A stretch of 64,000 bases of DNA from positions 1-64,000 of the forward strand of contig CALHPU010000034.1 of the NCBI GenBank assembly GCA_938036435.1. Reading direction: 5' to 3'. A program made the position numbers and the translations under genes. Below the pieces are notes generated by a model that was not told the origin of the DNA, made no database searches, and saw only the letters and a program-made list of their open reading frames with translations. This stretch comes from an uncultured Pirellulaceae bacterium (GTDB lineage Bacteria; Planctomycetota; Planctomycetia; Pirellulales; Pirellulaceae). Every line of letters starts with the position of its first letter. Positions within the stretch are counted from its first letter, which is position 1. This document shows, one piece after another, positions 9,489 to 18,949 of the stretch.

Positions 9489-10967
9489 TTACTGATTGGT
9501 CAAGATTGCAATAAACGGTGCGATATCTAAGAAGTCGACCACCCCACTCTCATCAATGTCGGCTTCGGCTTTGAACGTTCCAGATTGCAAGAGAGCAATG
9601 AACGGAGCAATGTCCAAAAAATTGACGGTGCCGTTCATATCAACATCGCCCAAAATCATTACCGGGCTGCCGTTGATGACAGAGATGCGTTGAAGCAAAA
9701 AATCGACTGCATTACCAGATCCAAAAGGGGACTGGAAACTGACCTCAACAATCGTGCCGTTTAGGACGCCGTCTGCGGTGTCGCCGTTAAAGAAAAAATC
9801 ACTCAAGTTAACAATCGCTCGACCGTCGTCGGCAAGATCTGCCGCCGGCACGCTCACACTGAAGAACTCGCCACTGTCTTCGCGGATGGCAACTACCAAA
9901 TCGGTGTTATTGGTTCCACCAATAATTGCCTCGACCAGAAGCTGAGTATCGTTGTCGACGACAATACCCTCGGTGACCAAATTTTGATCGAACTCCGCCA
10001 CCAAACCAAAATTACTCCCCGCGGTTGCTGGTAAGGTAATCTCGTATCCGTTGTTTGTTAGGGCTCCTAAACCATCAAACCCTTCAAAGGCTTGGGCAGT
10101 GGTGCTGGTAGTGAAATCAGCAAGCACGAAAGTGCCGGGGGTCGCTTCGATCGGAAGTATTTGTGTGATTACTAGCGAATCGACTTCCATGATGATGATT
10201 TGATTATTAGCGGGGTTGGAAGTCGGTTGGATCTGAGCGCTGAAGGCGGCCGCAAACTCAGGCCCCTGCGCGTTGATGTTCAGCCGAAAATCCTGCGGCT
10301 CCAATGCGAGATCAGCCGTCTCTTCGCGAATCAGTTGATCGTTGACGAAGAAGCGCGTGTTGTCGATCTGAACTTCAATTCGATAGTCATTGAATTCCGT
10401 GAGGTCTAAACCGGGAACGTCGGTTATGACAAAATTACCGGCAACGTTGAATCCGTCATCGTTGAAAATGTTGGTCGATATCGAGTCTTGCGGATTGTTG
10501 CTGAGCAATTCGAAGTCAATTTCATCACGTTCGTTTGGGTTGGGGAAATTCGCGTCTAAGCCAAACAGAAAAATGCCACCGATAACGCCGGGCCTGAGTG
10601 GGTTGGTGGAATTATCTACGAAACGCGCACGGGTTTCGAATCGATAACCCAAATTCGCGGTAGGTGCGAAAGTTTGAATCGTCCGAACTTCATCCGCCCA
10701 AAAAAGCCTACCAGTATCAATTGGGTTGTACGATTGTAACCGTAGTCGCAATGTTCCATTTTGAACTGGCGGAGCATTCGGGTTGAGTCGCACTCGGCCA
10801 AATATTGTGCTGCCGCTATCAAAGGTGAAAACTGAAGTATCCACTGAGTTACCATCGAATTGTTCGTCGATGATCACTTGGCCGTGCGACTTCAAGGAAA
10901 CAAAAAATGCACACACAATAATAAGGGCGGCAGAGAGAAACAGGCTGCGGCCGAAATGCTGATTCAT
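9489..10967 (-). CDS. Secreted GH16-like glycoside hydrolase with dockerin-like tail
   Basis: 492 residues. A signal peptide (LFLSAALIIVCAFFVSLKSHGQ) precedes a jelly-roll GH16 family domain at about 30-270. The catalytic signature E149-I-D-F-E153 sits in NERDEIDFELL and is intact. Residues about 275-435 form the same accessory module as in the GH5 protein (shared blocks DLVVAIRE, GEFFSVSVPA, DGVLNG, QSP). The last 55 residues are two EF-hand-like repeats (GDVDMNGTVNFLDIAPFI and DIDESGVVDFLDIAPFI). The likely substrate is a beta-1,3/1,4-glucan, agar or carrageenan type polymer; specificity cannot be read from the sequence. It is transcribed divergently from metA. Confidence 0.85.
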   Translation of the reverse strand: MNQHFGRSLFLSAALIIVCAFFVSLKSHGQVIIDEQFDGNSVDTSVFTFDSGSTIFGRVRLNPNAPPVQNGTLRLRLQSYNPIDTGRLFWADEVRTIQTFAPTANLGYRFETRARFVDNSTNPLRPGVIGGIFLFGLDANFPNPNERDEIDFELLSNNPQDSISTNIFNDDGFNVAGNFVITDVPGLDLTEFNDYRIEVQIDNTRFFVNDQLIREETADLALEPQDFRLNINAQGPEFAAAFSAQIQPTSNPANNQIIIMEVDSLVITQILPIEATPGTFVLADFTTSTTAQAFEGFDGLGALTNNGYEITLPATAGSNFGLVAEFDQNLVTEGIVVDNDTQLLVEAIIGGTNNTDLVVAIREDSGEFFSVSVPAADLADDGRAIVNLSDFFFNGDTADGVLNGTIVEVSFQSPFGSGNAVDFLLQRISVINGSPVMILGDVDMNGTVNFLDIAPFIALLQSGTFKAEADIDESGVVDFLDIAPFIAILTNQ

Positions 10968-11196
10968 GGAGGAAAGCCGTCGAAGTTTGAGGATGGGAGT
11001 TTTTGCCGAGGAGCAAGAAGAAATCGAGTTATCGATCTACCTAAGTGTAGCTCCCCAAACGGGCATTTCAATCTAATAGGGTATAGCTTTTCCGGCGTGA
11101 TGCTTACGAGTCAGACGAATTCCTGTTTTACAATGGGCAATGGGGAGATTGGTCTGTAGAATGAGCAGCTTATTTAGTACCGACAAACGATAGAAA

Positions 11197-11218
11197 TCTC
11201 GACCTATTTGCGTCGAGA
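11197..11218 (+). promoter_or_regulatory. Hairpin in the metA leader
   Basis: TCTCGAC (11197-11203) pairs perfectly with GTCGAGA (11212-11218) around an 8-base loop, 26 bases before the metA ATG and followed by a short AT-rich run (ATTTTG). It could be part of a leader that controls metA, or a weak terminator. I do not recognise a known SAM riboswitch around it. Confidence 0.35.
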
Positions 11219-11244
11219 ATTTTGAAAAAGCTGAAGAGACACTG

Positions 11245-12321
11245 ATGCCACTAGTTGCTCACATACCACTGCCCACGTTCGAATATCTGCACAAACGCGG
11301 CGAAAACGTGCTTGAACTCGGGCAAGCGTTGCAGCAAGACATTCGCGAGTTGCATGTTGGTTTTCTCAACATGATGCCCGATTCGGCGCTGGTGGTCACT
11401 GAGCGACAGTTCATGCGATTGGTCGGTAGCAGCAACCAGATCGCTCAACTGTTTGTCCACCCGTTTACGATTCCCGGATTGCCGCGCGGGGCTGAGGCGC
11501 AGGCTTACATCGACAAGTATTATCTTCCCTTCGAACAGCTCAAGAGTGAGGGGCTAGACGCGCTGATAATCTCTGGCGCCAACGTCGCCAACCCGATCTT
11601 AGAACAGGAGCCATTTTGGAAAGCACTGTTCGAGATCATCGATTGGGCAGCCGAACACGTAACCTCCGTTCTCTGTTCCTGTCTTGCGACTCACGCGCTT
11701 GCCAAAGCGATTCACGGAATAGACCGCAAACGGTTGCCAGAAAAAAGATGGGGCGTCTACCCGCATCGGATCGCGCCGATAGACCATCCGCTACTGCGAG
11801 ACATCAATACCCGGTTTGATGTGCCGCATTCTAGATACAATGGCGTCAGCCGCGCTCAAATGGAGGCAGCTGGAATGAAAATTTTGGCCGATAGCGCCCA
11901 AAGTGGTGTTCACCTAGCGGTCAGCCCAGACCAGTTCCGTGTTGTCTATTTCCAAGGACATCCGGAATACGATCGCAACAGTCTGCTCAAGGAATACAAG
12001 CGCGAGGTCAGCCGATTCGTGGCCGGTGAGCGAGACGATTACCCAACCCACGTCGAGAACTATTTCTCGCCAGAAGCTGCCGAAATTGTGGACGCCTATG
12101 AGGCCATCGTTCACGCCTGCCTCAAGCAAAAATCCACTGTTCCACCTTTTCCCGAAAAACAAATCGAGCCCTTCTTAGATAATACTTGGCTGGACACAGG
12201 GAAATCGATTGTAAACAACTGGCTGGGAATGGTGTACCGATTAACTCATACCGACCGAACAATCTCGTTCGCCGAGGGCGTCGACCCCAACAATCCACTT
12301 GGAATTAAAACAGAAAACTAG
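11245..12321 (+). CDS. metA: Homoserine O-acyltransferase, MetA family
   Basis: 358 residues, a little longer than E. coli MetA. It has the family start MPLVAHIPLPTFE, FLNMMPDSALVVTERQF, a nucleophile cysteine in SVLCSCLATHAL (Cys146 by alignment), and the catalytic His239/Glu241 in FQGHPEYD. It activates homoserine by acylation as the first committed step of methionine synthesis. In E. coli-type enzymes Gly and in acetyl-using enzymes Glu sits at the fifth position of GAPxG/E. Here the aligned segment is GANVA, so Ala115 occupies the acyl-specificity position. The next gene is an O-acetylhomoserine sulfhydrylase-type enzyme only 11 bases downstream, which argues for acetyl-CoA use (inference). 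Confidence 0.85.
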   Translation: MPLVAHIPLPTFEYLHKRGENVLELGQALQQDIRELHVGFLNMMPDSALVVTERQFMRLVGSSNQIAQLFVHPFTIPGLPRGAEAQAYIDKYYLPFEQLKSEGLDALIISGANVANPILEQEPFWKALFEIIDWAAEHVTSVLCSCLATHALAKAIHGIDRKRLPEKRWGVYPHRIAPIDHPLLRDINTRFDVPHSRYNGVSRAQMEAAGMKILADSAQSGVHLAVSPDQFRVVYFQGHPEYDRNSLLKEYKREVSRFVAGERDDYPTHVENYFSPEAAEIVDAYEAIVHACLKQKSTVPPFPEKQIEPFLDNTWLDTGKSIVNNWLGMVYRLTHTDRTISFAEGVDPNNPLGIKTEN

Positions 12322-12332
12322 GACTGAAAAAA

Positions 12333-13604
12333 ATGAAACCAGAAACGATTGCGATTCACGGCGGATACGAAACAGATCCAACCACCAAATCCGTAGCAGT
12401 TCCAATTTATCAGACCGTCGCCTACGAGTTCGACAATGCTCAGCATGGTGCGGATCTATTCAATCTTGCCGTGCCCGGCAATATCTATACGCGCATCATG
12501 AACCCGACTGCTGACGTGCTGGAGAAGCGCTGCGCCGAACTGGACGGCGGCGTTGGTGGATTGGCCTTGAGCGCAGGCAGTGCGGCCATCAATTACTCGG
12601 TCCTCACGATCGCAGAAGCCGGACGCAACATCGTTTCAGTTCCAATGCTCTACGGCGGAACGTACACGCTGTTCGCTCATATGCTGCCCAAACAAGGTAT
12701 CGAAGTGCGGTTCGCCAAGGACGACAGCGCGGCGGCGCTGGAGGCTCTTATCGACGACAAAACCAGTGCCGTTTACTGTGAGTCGATCGGAAATCCCGCC
12801 GGTAACGTGGTCGACCTCGAAGCGATCGCCAACATGGCTCATAAACATGGCGTTCCGCTGATCGTCGATAACACCGTAGCCACGCCGGCGCTGATCAAAC
12901 CGATTCAATACGGTGCCGATATCGTTGTGTACTCGTTGACCAAATACATGGGCGGTCATGGTAATTCTGTCGGTGGAATGATCGTCGATTCGGGCAAGTT
13001 CCCTTGGGCCGATCATGCCGCTCGATTCCCGATGTTGAACGAGCCTGAGCCCTCCTATCACGGCGTCGTCTATACCGAGGCGCTTGGTCCGGCCGCCTAC
13101 ATTGGGCGTGCTCGGACGGTACCGCTTCGTAACACGGGATCATGCATCAGTCCGATGAACGCATTTTTCATCATGCAAGGCATGGAGACATTGGCGCTGC
13201 GGATGGAGCGTCATTGTGCAAACGCCCAAGCCGTCGCGGAGTACCTGGCGAAGCATTCCAAAGTGGCTTGGGTGAAGTATGCCGGCCTGTCTGATTCTCC
13301 GTACTACCAGAACGCTCAGAAGTACGCTGGCGGAAATCCGTCGGCGCTGATGTCGTTCGGAATCAAGGGCGGATTTGAGGCAGGCGTAAAATTCTATGAT
13401 GCGCTGCAATTGTTCAAGCGACTGGTGAACATCGGCGACGCAAAATCCTTAGCGGCTCACCCGGCGTCTACCACCCACCGTCAGCTTTCCGACGAAGAAT
13501 TGGCTTCTGCTGGCGTCACCTCGGATATGATTCGACTGTGCGTTGGCATTGAACACATCGACGATATCATCGCCGATGTGGAACAAGCTCTTGCGTCGGC
13601 GTAG
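12333..13604 (+). CDS. metY: O-acetylhomoserine (thiol)-lyase
   Basis: 423 residues, typical for the Cys/Met-metabolism PLP family (MetY/MET17 type). It opens with KPETIAIHGGYETDPTTKSVAVPIYQT. PLP Lys204 is in VVYSLTKYMGGHGNS, and YTRIMNPT, LSAGSAAI and the C-terminal HPASTTHRQLS are conserved. It forms homocysteine from O-acetylhomoserine and sulfide. It lies 11 bases after metA on the same strand and so completes direct sulfhydrylation in a two-gene operon. Confidence 0.92.
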   Translation: MKPETIAIHGGYETDPTTKSVAVPIYQTVAYEFDNAQHGADLFNLAVPGNIYTRIMNPTADVLEKRCAELDGGVGGLALSAGSAAINYSVLTIAEAGRNIVSVPMLYGGTYTLFAHMLPKQGIEVRFAKDDSAAALEALIDDKTSAVYCESIGNPAGNVVDLEAIANMAHKHGVPLIVDNTVATPALIKPIQYGADIVVYSLTKYMGGHGNSVGGMIVDSGKFPWADHAARFPMLNEPEPSYHGVVYTEALGPAAYIGRARTVPLRNTGSCISPMNAFFIMQGMETLALRMERHCANAQAVAEYLAKHSKVAWVKYAGLSDSPYYQNAQKYAGGNPSALMSFGIKGGFEAGVKFYDALQLFKRLVNIGDAKSLAAHPASTTHRQLSDEELASAGVTSDMIRLCVGIEHIDDIIADVEQALASA

Positions 13605-13693
13605 AGAGGATCACCAAGACACCGTTTTGCTTTAGGTCCATTGCAAAGCACGACTATTGTTCTTTTGCTGCAAACCGGTGCGTGTGCAACCGT

Positions 13694-14467
13694 TTACTCA
13701 GCGTTCAAGAAGAAAATGAACGCTGGGATATCGAAGAAATCAACCTCTCCGTTGAAATCGCAATCCGCCTCATCTTGATACCCTCCAGCGAGAAGAATCT
13801 CAATAAATGGTTGAATGTCCGAAAACGTGACCAATCCATCTTGATCAACATCGCCCGGCACAAAACCAAGGCAAAGAGGAACCGGAATGCCTGTAGACAG
13901 CGTAGCAGCCCCAAAAGTTAGACCATCCAGCTGTCCCACTCCATCGTTAAAGACACCTAGGTCACCCAAGATCAACGAGAATTCTGTATAACCAAATCCG
14001 ACGATATCGTAGTCCAATCGAGCAAGTAAAAATCCGCTCGCTCCCGGGCGGAAGTTAGATGCTCCAGAGCCGGGGATTTGGCCAGCCGATAGAAAAGAAG
14101 TTGCAAAAATTCTGCCTTCAGTTGCAGAACTCCAAGGATCTGCCCCCGCTACGTCCAAGAGGTCGAATGATGTGAAAGCACCACCGAAAACACTGCTGGA
14201 AGTACCTGAATCTGGAGTTCCTGGGTTGTAAACCACTCCACCAGTAAATGCAGCCACACTGGAGTTGCTGTTGTTAAATTGGAGATCCAGTTGATTGAAA
14301 TCGATTGCTTCGTCAGCAAAGATGAAGATTGAACCAGTGGAGTTGGAAAAACTATCTAAAGTGTTGACCCTGGCGTTTTCCTCGAAGGAGATAAAGAAAT
14401 CCTGAGCCAAAACGAACGAGGGACTGACGATAAAAAGCCCCGCCGCGATTAGTAAATTTTTCAGCAT
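13694..14467 (-). CDS. Secreted dockerin-tail protein (paralog 2)
   Basis: 257 residues. A signal peptide MLKNLLIAAGLFIVSPSFVLAQ precedes a beta-rich domain of unknown function (residues about 22-190; blocks FISFEENA, GSIFIFADEAIDF, GFLLARLDYDIVGFG). The C-terminus has two EF-hand-like repeats, GDVDQDGLVTFSDIQPFI and DCDFNGEVDFFDIPAFI. CAGGAG precedes the ATG. It is homologous along its length to 14586-15338 and to the interrupted gene at 8482-9309. The shared architecture suggests a cell-surface or extracellular structural or binding role; no enzyme motif is visible. Confidence 0.8.
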   Translation of the reverse strand: MLKNLLIAAGLFIVSPSFVLAQDFFISFEENARVNTLDSFSNSTGSIFIFADEAIDFNQLDLQFNNSNSSVAAFTGGVVYNPGTPDSGTSSSVFGGAFTSFDLLDVAGADPWSSATEGRIFATSFLSAGQIPGSGASNFRPGASGFLLARLDYDIVGFGYTEFSLILGDLGVFNDGVGQLDGLTFGAATLSTGIPVPLCLGFVPGDVDQDGLVTFSDIQPFIEILLAGGYQDEADCDFNGEVDFFDIPAFIFFLNAE

Positions 14468-14585
14468 GTGAAACTCCTGTGGTGATGAGGTTCAGAAAAA
14501 AGTAGTACTGCGAAGCAAAGAAGGCAGGCAGCTCTGCCGCCCTTCTCCGTCAAACGCCAACTAACTTCACGCGATTTGTTCTCGC

Positions 14586-15338
14586 TTATTGATTACTCAA
14601 AATAAAGACAAACGGTGGGATATCTCCGAAGTTGACCTCTTCATCCAAATTAATATCAGCTTCGGCTTGGAACACACCTGAAATGAGAACTGCGATGAAC
14701 GCCGGGATATCAAAAAAGTTGGTGTCGCCGTCCATGTTGACGTCTCCAACAATATCATCGATTGGTAACGAAGTATCTAGCGTCGCTGACCCGAATGTGG
14801 GTGCAGGATCAACTGGCTGGCCGGAAATATCAAGCGCACCATTATCCCCCAGCGAAAGTTCCAAATCAGCGGTACCTTCTCCAACAATGTCAAAATCTAC
14901 CCGAGCAAGTATGAAAGCGCCGTTGGGCCCCACTTCCTCTATGAACAAGGGATCAACCAACCGTTCTCGCGCAGGGTTTCTGATTGCTCGGCCAAGACCA
15001 TTAACGGTGAGGAAGAATCCTGAATTAGTTCCTGGCTCAATTCTTGCAGCCACACCAGGGGTATACCTCGTGCCGGTATTATCGGTTGCAACCGGGTTGA
15101 ACGCCTCTATACCGGTAAACCGAATCACATCTGAATTCGTAGTTGTGAAATCGAGATTGAGATTGTGAAAACCAAATAACCCATCAGACAAAATGTACGC
15201 TGAGAACGATCCATTGGCGTTTCCAGAGGAGCTGGTCCTTAACGTCATAGGACTGAAGGACCAAAAGATATCCTGAGCCAAAACCAAAGAGGGACTGGCG
15301 ACCAAAATAGCCGCCACGATTAGAATTTTCTTGAGCAT
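14586..15338 (-). CDS. Secreted dockerin-tail protein (paralog 3)
   Basis: 250 residues with signal peptide MLKKILIVAAILVASPSLVLAQ, almost the same as that of its neighbour. The domain starts DIFWSFSPMTLRT, matching DIFWSFSPTELVT in the interrupted paralog at 8482-9309, and contains AYILSDGLFGFHNLNLDF and VGPNGAFILARVDFDIVG. The C-terminal EF-hand-like pair is GDVNMDGDTNFFDIPAFI and DINLDEEVNFGDIPPFV. It lies head-to-tail with 13694-14467, with 118 bases between them, consistent with tandem duplication. Its function is unknown. Confidence 0.8.
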   Translation of the reverse strand: MLKKILIVAAILVASPSLVLAQDIFWSFSPMTLRTSSSGNANGSFSAYILSDGLFGFHNLNLDFTTTNSDVIRFTGIEAFNPVATDNTGTRYTPGVAARIEPGTNSGFFLTVNGLGRAIRNPARERLVDPLFIEEVGPNGAFILARVDFDIVGEGTADLELSLGDNGALDISGQPVDPAPTFGSATLDTSLPIDDIVGDVNMDGDTNFFDIPAFIAVLISGVFQAEADINLDEEVNFGDIPPFVFILSNQ

Positions 15339-15534
15339 CGAAACTTCCCATAGAAAAGAAAAAAGATAGCAAAGGCTAGAAACTTAGTCTTTGTCGTCAC
15401 GTTTAGAGTAACGCTGCTGGTTTCGCAAGTCAACGTTTTTCTCGCTTGTCCCAGAATCTATTCAAAAGTCGAAACAACTGGCATTTTTTGTGACGGTCTC
15501 TAGTTGGTCTGTTCTAAAAAAGTAGCCGTTGGGC

Positions 15535-17205
15535 CTACGTCATCGCTTTGCGCTTTCGTTTGTAGTGATTGATCAACCCGTTGGTAGAAGCATCGTGAGA
15601 GCTAATCTCGCCATCGGATTGAAGTTCGGGAAAGATAGTTTTGGCCAGTTTCTTTCCAAGCTCCACGCCCCATTGGTCAAAGCTATTGACGTTCCAAATG
15701 ATTCCTTGAACAAATATTTTGTGCTCGTACAACGCGACCAACTGACCTAAGGCGCGCGGCGTTAAACGGTCCACCATGATCGATGTCGTAGGACGATTGC
15801 CGGTAAAGGTTTTGTGAGTCACCAATTCTTCGGTAAATGGTTGCCCGGAGGCTGTTAGTTCCTCTCTAACTTCATCGGGCGTCTTACCGACCATAAGTGC
15901 TTCTGTTTGAGCAAAGTAATTGGCCAGCAGAATGTCGTGATGATCACCCAACGGATTTTGGCTGTGAACCGGCGCGATGAAGTCGCAGGGTATAAAACGA
16001 GTTCCCTGATGAATCAATTGGTAGAACGCGTGCTGACCATTGGTGCCGGGTTCACCCCAGATCACCGGCCCCGTCGTATAGTCCTCAATCCGTCGCCCCT
16101 GCCGGTCTACACCTTTGCCGTTGCTCTCCATGTCTCCTTGCTGAAAATAGGCCGCGAAACGATGCAGGTATTGGTCATAAGGAAGGATCGCGTGACTCTC
16201 GGCACCGAAAAAGTTATGATACCAAACACCCAACAGCCCCATAAGAGCCGGGATGTTCTGTGAGAAGTCTGTTGTGGTTCGAAAATGTTCATCGGCGTCG
16301 TGGGCGCCCGCAAGCAGTTCTTCGAACGCGTCCGGGCCAATGACGATCGCAATAGATAGTCCGATCGCCGACCACAGCGAGTAGCGCCCGCCGACCCAAT
16401 CCCAAAACTCGAACATGTTGGCCGTATCGATACCAAACTCTGAAACCCCCTCGGCATTGGTGGACAACGCAACAAAGTGAGACGCAACAGCCTTGGGATC
16501 TTTCAAGTGATCTAAGAGCCATGTCCGCGCTGATTTCGCATTAGTGATCGTTTCCTGGGTCGTGAACGTTTTCGATGCCACGCAGAAGAGTGTGGTTTCT
16601 GGGTCAAGTCCTTTCAACGTCTCGGCGATGTGAGTGCCATCAATGTTGGATACGTAGTGAGGCCGCAAGCCCTCCTTCCAATAGGGCTTCAGCGCCTCGG
16701 TCACCATCACCGGGCCGAGATCAGAACCACCAATTCCAATATTGACGACGTCGGTAAAGACTTTGCCAGTGAAACCTTTCTTCTCCCCGGAGCGGACGGC
16801 TTCGGCAAAGGCCCGGACCTTTTTCAAGGACGCATTGACCTCCGGCATGACATCTTCGCCGTCCACCGTGATCGGCCGATTGGAGCGGTTACGAAGCGCG
16901 ACGTGCAGCACAGCACGGTCTTCGGTGATGTTGATCTTCTTCCCCGAAAACATATCGTCGATGGCGTCAGCTAAACCGCATTCGGCCGCGAGATCAGTGA
17001 ACAGCTTGACCGTTTCTGCAGTAATCAAATTTTTTGAGAAGTCCACCAAAACACCGTCGAGACTGCGGGTAAAACTCGCGAACCGGTCTGGATCTTCGGC
17101 GAACATCTTTTTAAGGTCAGTCTGTTGTATCGCTTCCTTGTGCTGGCCTAGTTTTTTCCAAGTTGGCAATTCGTGCGGCTGTGGTTTTGTCTGTGTATCG
17201 GGCAC
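15535..17205 (-). CDS. pgi: Glucose-6-phosphate isomerase
   Basis: 556 residues, the usual length. Signature regions include [68 protein letters not shown] and the C-terminal [12 protein letters not shown]. It interconverts glucose 6-phosphate and fructose 6-phosphate in the cytoplasm, linking glycolysis with glycogen turnover (glgP lies 8 kb away). It appears monocistronic. Confidence 0.96.
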   Translation of the reverse strand: MPDTQTKPQPHELPTWKKLGQHKEAIQQTDLKKMFAEDPDRFASFTRSLDGVLVDFSKNLITAETVKLFTDLAAECGLADAIDDMFSGKKINITEDRAVLHVALRNRSNRPITVDGEDVMPEVNASLKKVRAFAEAVRSGEKKGFTGKVFTDVVNIGIGGSDLGPVMVTEALKPYWKEGLRPHYVSNIDGTHIAETLKGLDPETTLFCVASKTFTTQETITNAKSARTWLLDHLKDPKAVASHFVALSTNAEGVSEFGIDTANMFEFWDWVGGRYSLWSAIGLSIAIVIGPDAFEELLAGAHDADEHFRTTTDFSQNIPALMGLLGVWYHNFFGAESHAILPYDQYLHRFAAYFQQGDMESNGKGVDRQGRRIEDYTTGPVIWGEPGTNGQHAFYQLIHQGTRFIPCDFIAPVHSQNPLGDHHDILLANYFAQTEALMVGKTPDEVREELTASGQPFTEELVTHKTFTGNRPTTSIMVDRLTPRALGQLVALYEHKIFVQGIIWNVNSFDQWGVELGKKLAKTIFPELQSDGEISSHDASTNGLINHYKRKRKAMT

Positions 17206-17455
17206 TACTTTTCTTTCCTGCGTCTGAAATGAACTCTTATGAAAGCCTTAAAGGCTTTGCAGATATTCTCCACTGTCAACCGCATTCTGTGTATAGCGCG
17301 ACAGGGGCGTGTTGGCCTGTTCCCCGAAAAACTGAGGATTGTTTTGACGCTAATTTGCCAATGTCTCACTCAGCCAACGGCGACAGACTTTAGGACCTTG
17401 ACGATAAAGACGTTTCCAAAGCACCTGCGATGAAATTAGACATCCATACTTAAAG

Positions 17456-18949
17456 TCAGCTTGACCTGCGAATCTTAAATTCGGTCCAGCCCGCGATTGC
17501 GTATAGCGTCAGTTGCAGCAAGAAGGTCATTGCGATGACAAGATGAATCTGAAACGAAAAATAGGGCTCGTTGGATTCGTAAATATCACGAAACAAAGGC
17601 GGCTTATCCAGTAGCGCGACCAAAGGTGCAGATAGATTTACCGCTGCCAAGATGGCGCCCAATCCGATCGCCCAGCGATAACCTCTCACGCAGAAAACCC
17701 CAACCACAATCGTTGTCAGTGATGTCGTTGCAGCAATCATCACAAGTTGCGGCAACATCGATGTGTACTGCTGAACGCTCAACATTCCGAAGCCAATCTT
17801 GAACAAATCACTTAAGATCAACCAAATAGCCAATACGCTTTGCGAAACGATTGCAAACCAACCAGCCATCGCCAACCAATTTTTTTGCAGCACCCAATAG
17901 CCGACTCGTTGTTTTAGGGTTTGCGACCGTCCGAGAATTTTCTGATTGGCCAAACATCGACGCAAGTCAGCAGCCAAGTCTGCGGCTGAAGTATAACGAG
18001 CGCGCGGGTTTCGCTTCAAACACGTCGATACGATGCGCTCCACGCACTGAGGAATACCCCCTCTCCCTTCACTACGATTCAATGACGCGGGCTTAGCTGA
18101 ACCATTCAATAATTGTAGGTAAGTCGCTCCCGATAAAGCGGGTTGTCCAGTCAACAGTTCGAAAAGAATTGCCCCTAAACTGTAAACGTCGCCGGCAACC
18201 GAACGCGCCATAGCACTCATCCCGTCGTATGGCGGTTTAACGTTCAGTCTCTCCGGAGCCATGTACATCGGTGTTCCAACCATCAAGCTCGAACGTGAAT
18301 CCACCAAAGCTACCTCGTTCAATTTCGCCAAACCAAAGTCTGTGATTTGAGGTTTATACTGCCGCAGCCCGTCGGTATTCAAATCCTCAACAAGAGTACT
18401 GGCCAGCAGGATGTTTGCTGGCTTAAGATCTCGATGAGCGATCCCATTTTCGTGGGCGTGATCGAGGGCATCGGCAACTTCAGCGATCAATTCAGTCGCC
18501 TCTCTCCAATCAGGTAAGGGAAGACCATCCTCTAGCCGAAAGGCAAGCCACTGGGAAAGGTCAGGGCCATCGCACCACTGCGTCGCGATAAACGGTACTG
18601 GACCCGCAACGTTCGACTCGTGTACCTTTACAATGCCGGGATGCTCAAGCTTTTCGATGATGTCGGCTTCGACTTGAAAACGTTGGCGTTTTTCAGGATC
18701 CAGCAATACTTCCACACGAGGCAGTTTCAACGCTACTGGTTGGTCCATGTTGGTATCGTCTGCCAGATACACAATCCCGAACGCTCCGCAGCCTAGAAGC
18801 GCTCTAATTCTAAAGTGCGCGACTTTTTGTCCCTGTTTAAGGGTGGTGTGCAACTGGCCAAAATCACCAAAGTTTTTTTCCCACAGTCGCTTCAATCGCG
18901 AGTCTAGCGCGTCATCAGCGTCGCCATCGGGCAGCTCCACTTCTGGCAT
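17456..18949 (-). CDS. Membrane Ser/Thr protein kinase with four-helix C-terminus
   Basis: 497 residues. The kinase domain spans about 45-330, with the glycine-rich loop LLGCGAFGIVYLAD, Lys75 in VALKLPR, the catalytic loop H172-R-D-L-K-P-A-N, DFG at 204-206 and the APE-like MAPERLN. After about residue 350 there are four predicted membrane segments (LAMAGWFAIVSQSVLAIWLI, PQLVMIAATTSLTTIVVGVF, WAIGLGAILAAVNLSAPLVA, LVIAMTFLLQLTLYAIAGW) instead of the usual repeat sensor. The start overlaps the stop of the ECF sigma gene by one base (TAATG), so the two are translationally coupled and the kinase probably works with that sigma factor. Confidence 0.92.
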   Translation of the reverse strand: MPEVELPDGDADDALDSRLKRLWEKNFGDFGQLHTTLKQGQKVAHFRIRALLGCGAFGIVYLADDTNMDQPVALKLPRVEVLLDPEKRQRFQVEADIIEKLEHPGIVKVHESNVAGPVPFIATQWCDGPDLSQWLAFRLEDGLPLPDWREATELIAEVADALDHAHENGIAHRDLKPANILLASTLVEDLNTDGLRQYKPQITDFGLAKLNEVALVDSRSSLMVGTPMYMAPERLNVKPPYDGMSAMARSVAGDVYSLGAILFELLTGQPALSGATYLQLLNGSAKPASLNRSEGRGGIPQCVERIVSTCLKRNPRARYTSAADLAADLRRCLANQKILGRSQTLKQRVGYWVLQKNWLAMAGWFAIVSQSVLAIWLILSDLFKIGFGMLSVQQYTSMLPQLVMIAATTSLTTIVVGVFCVRGYRWAIGLGAILAAVNLSAPLVALLDKPPLFRDIYESNEPYFSFQIHLVIAMTFLLQLTLYAIAGWTEFKIRRSS

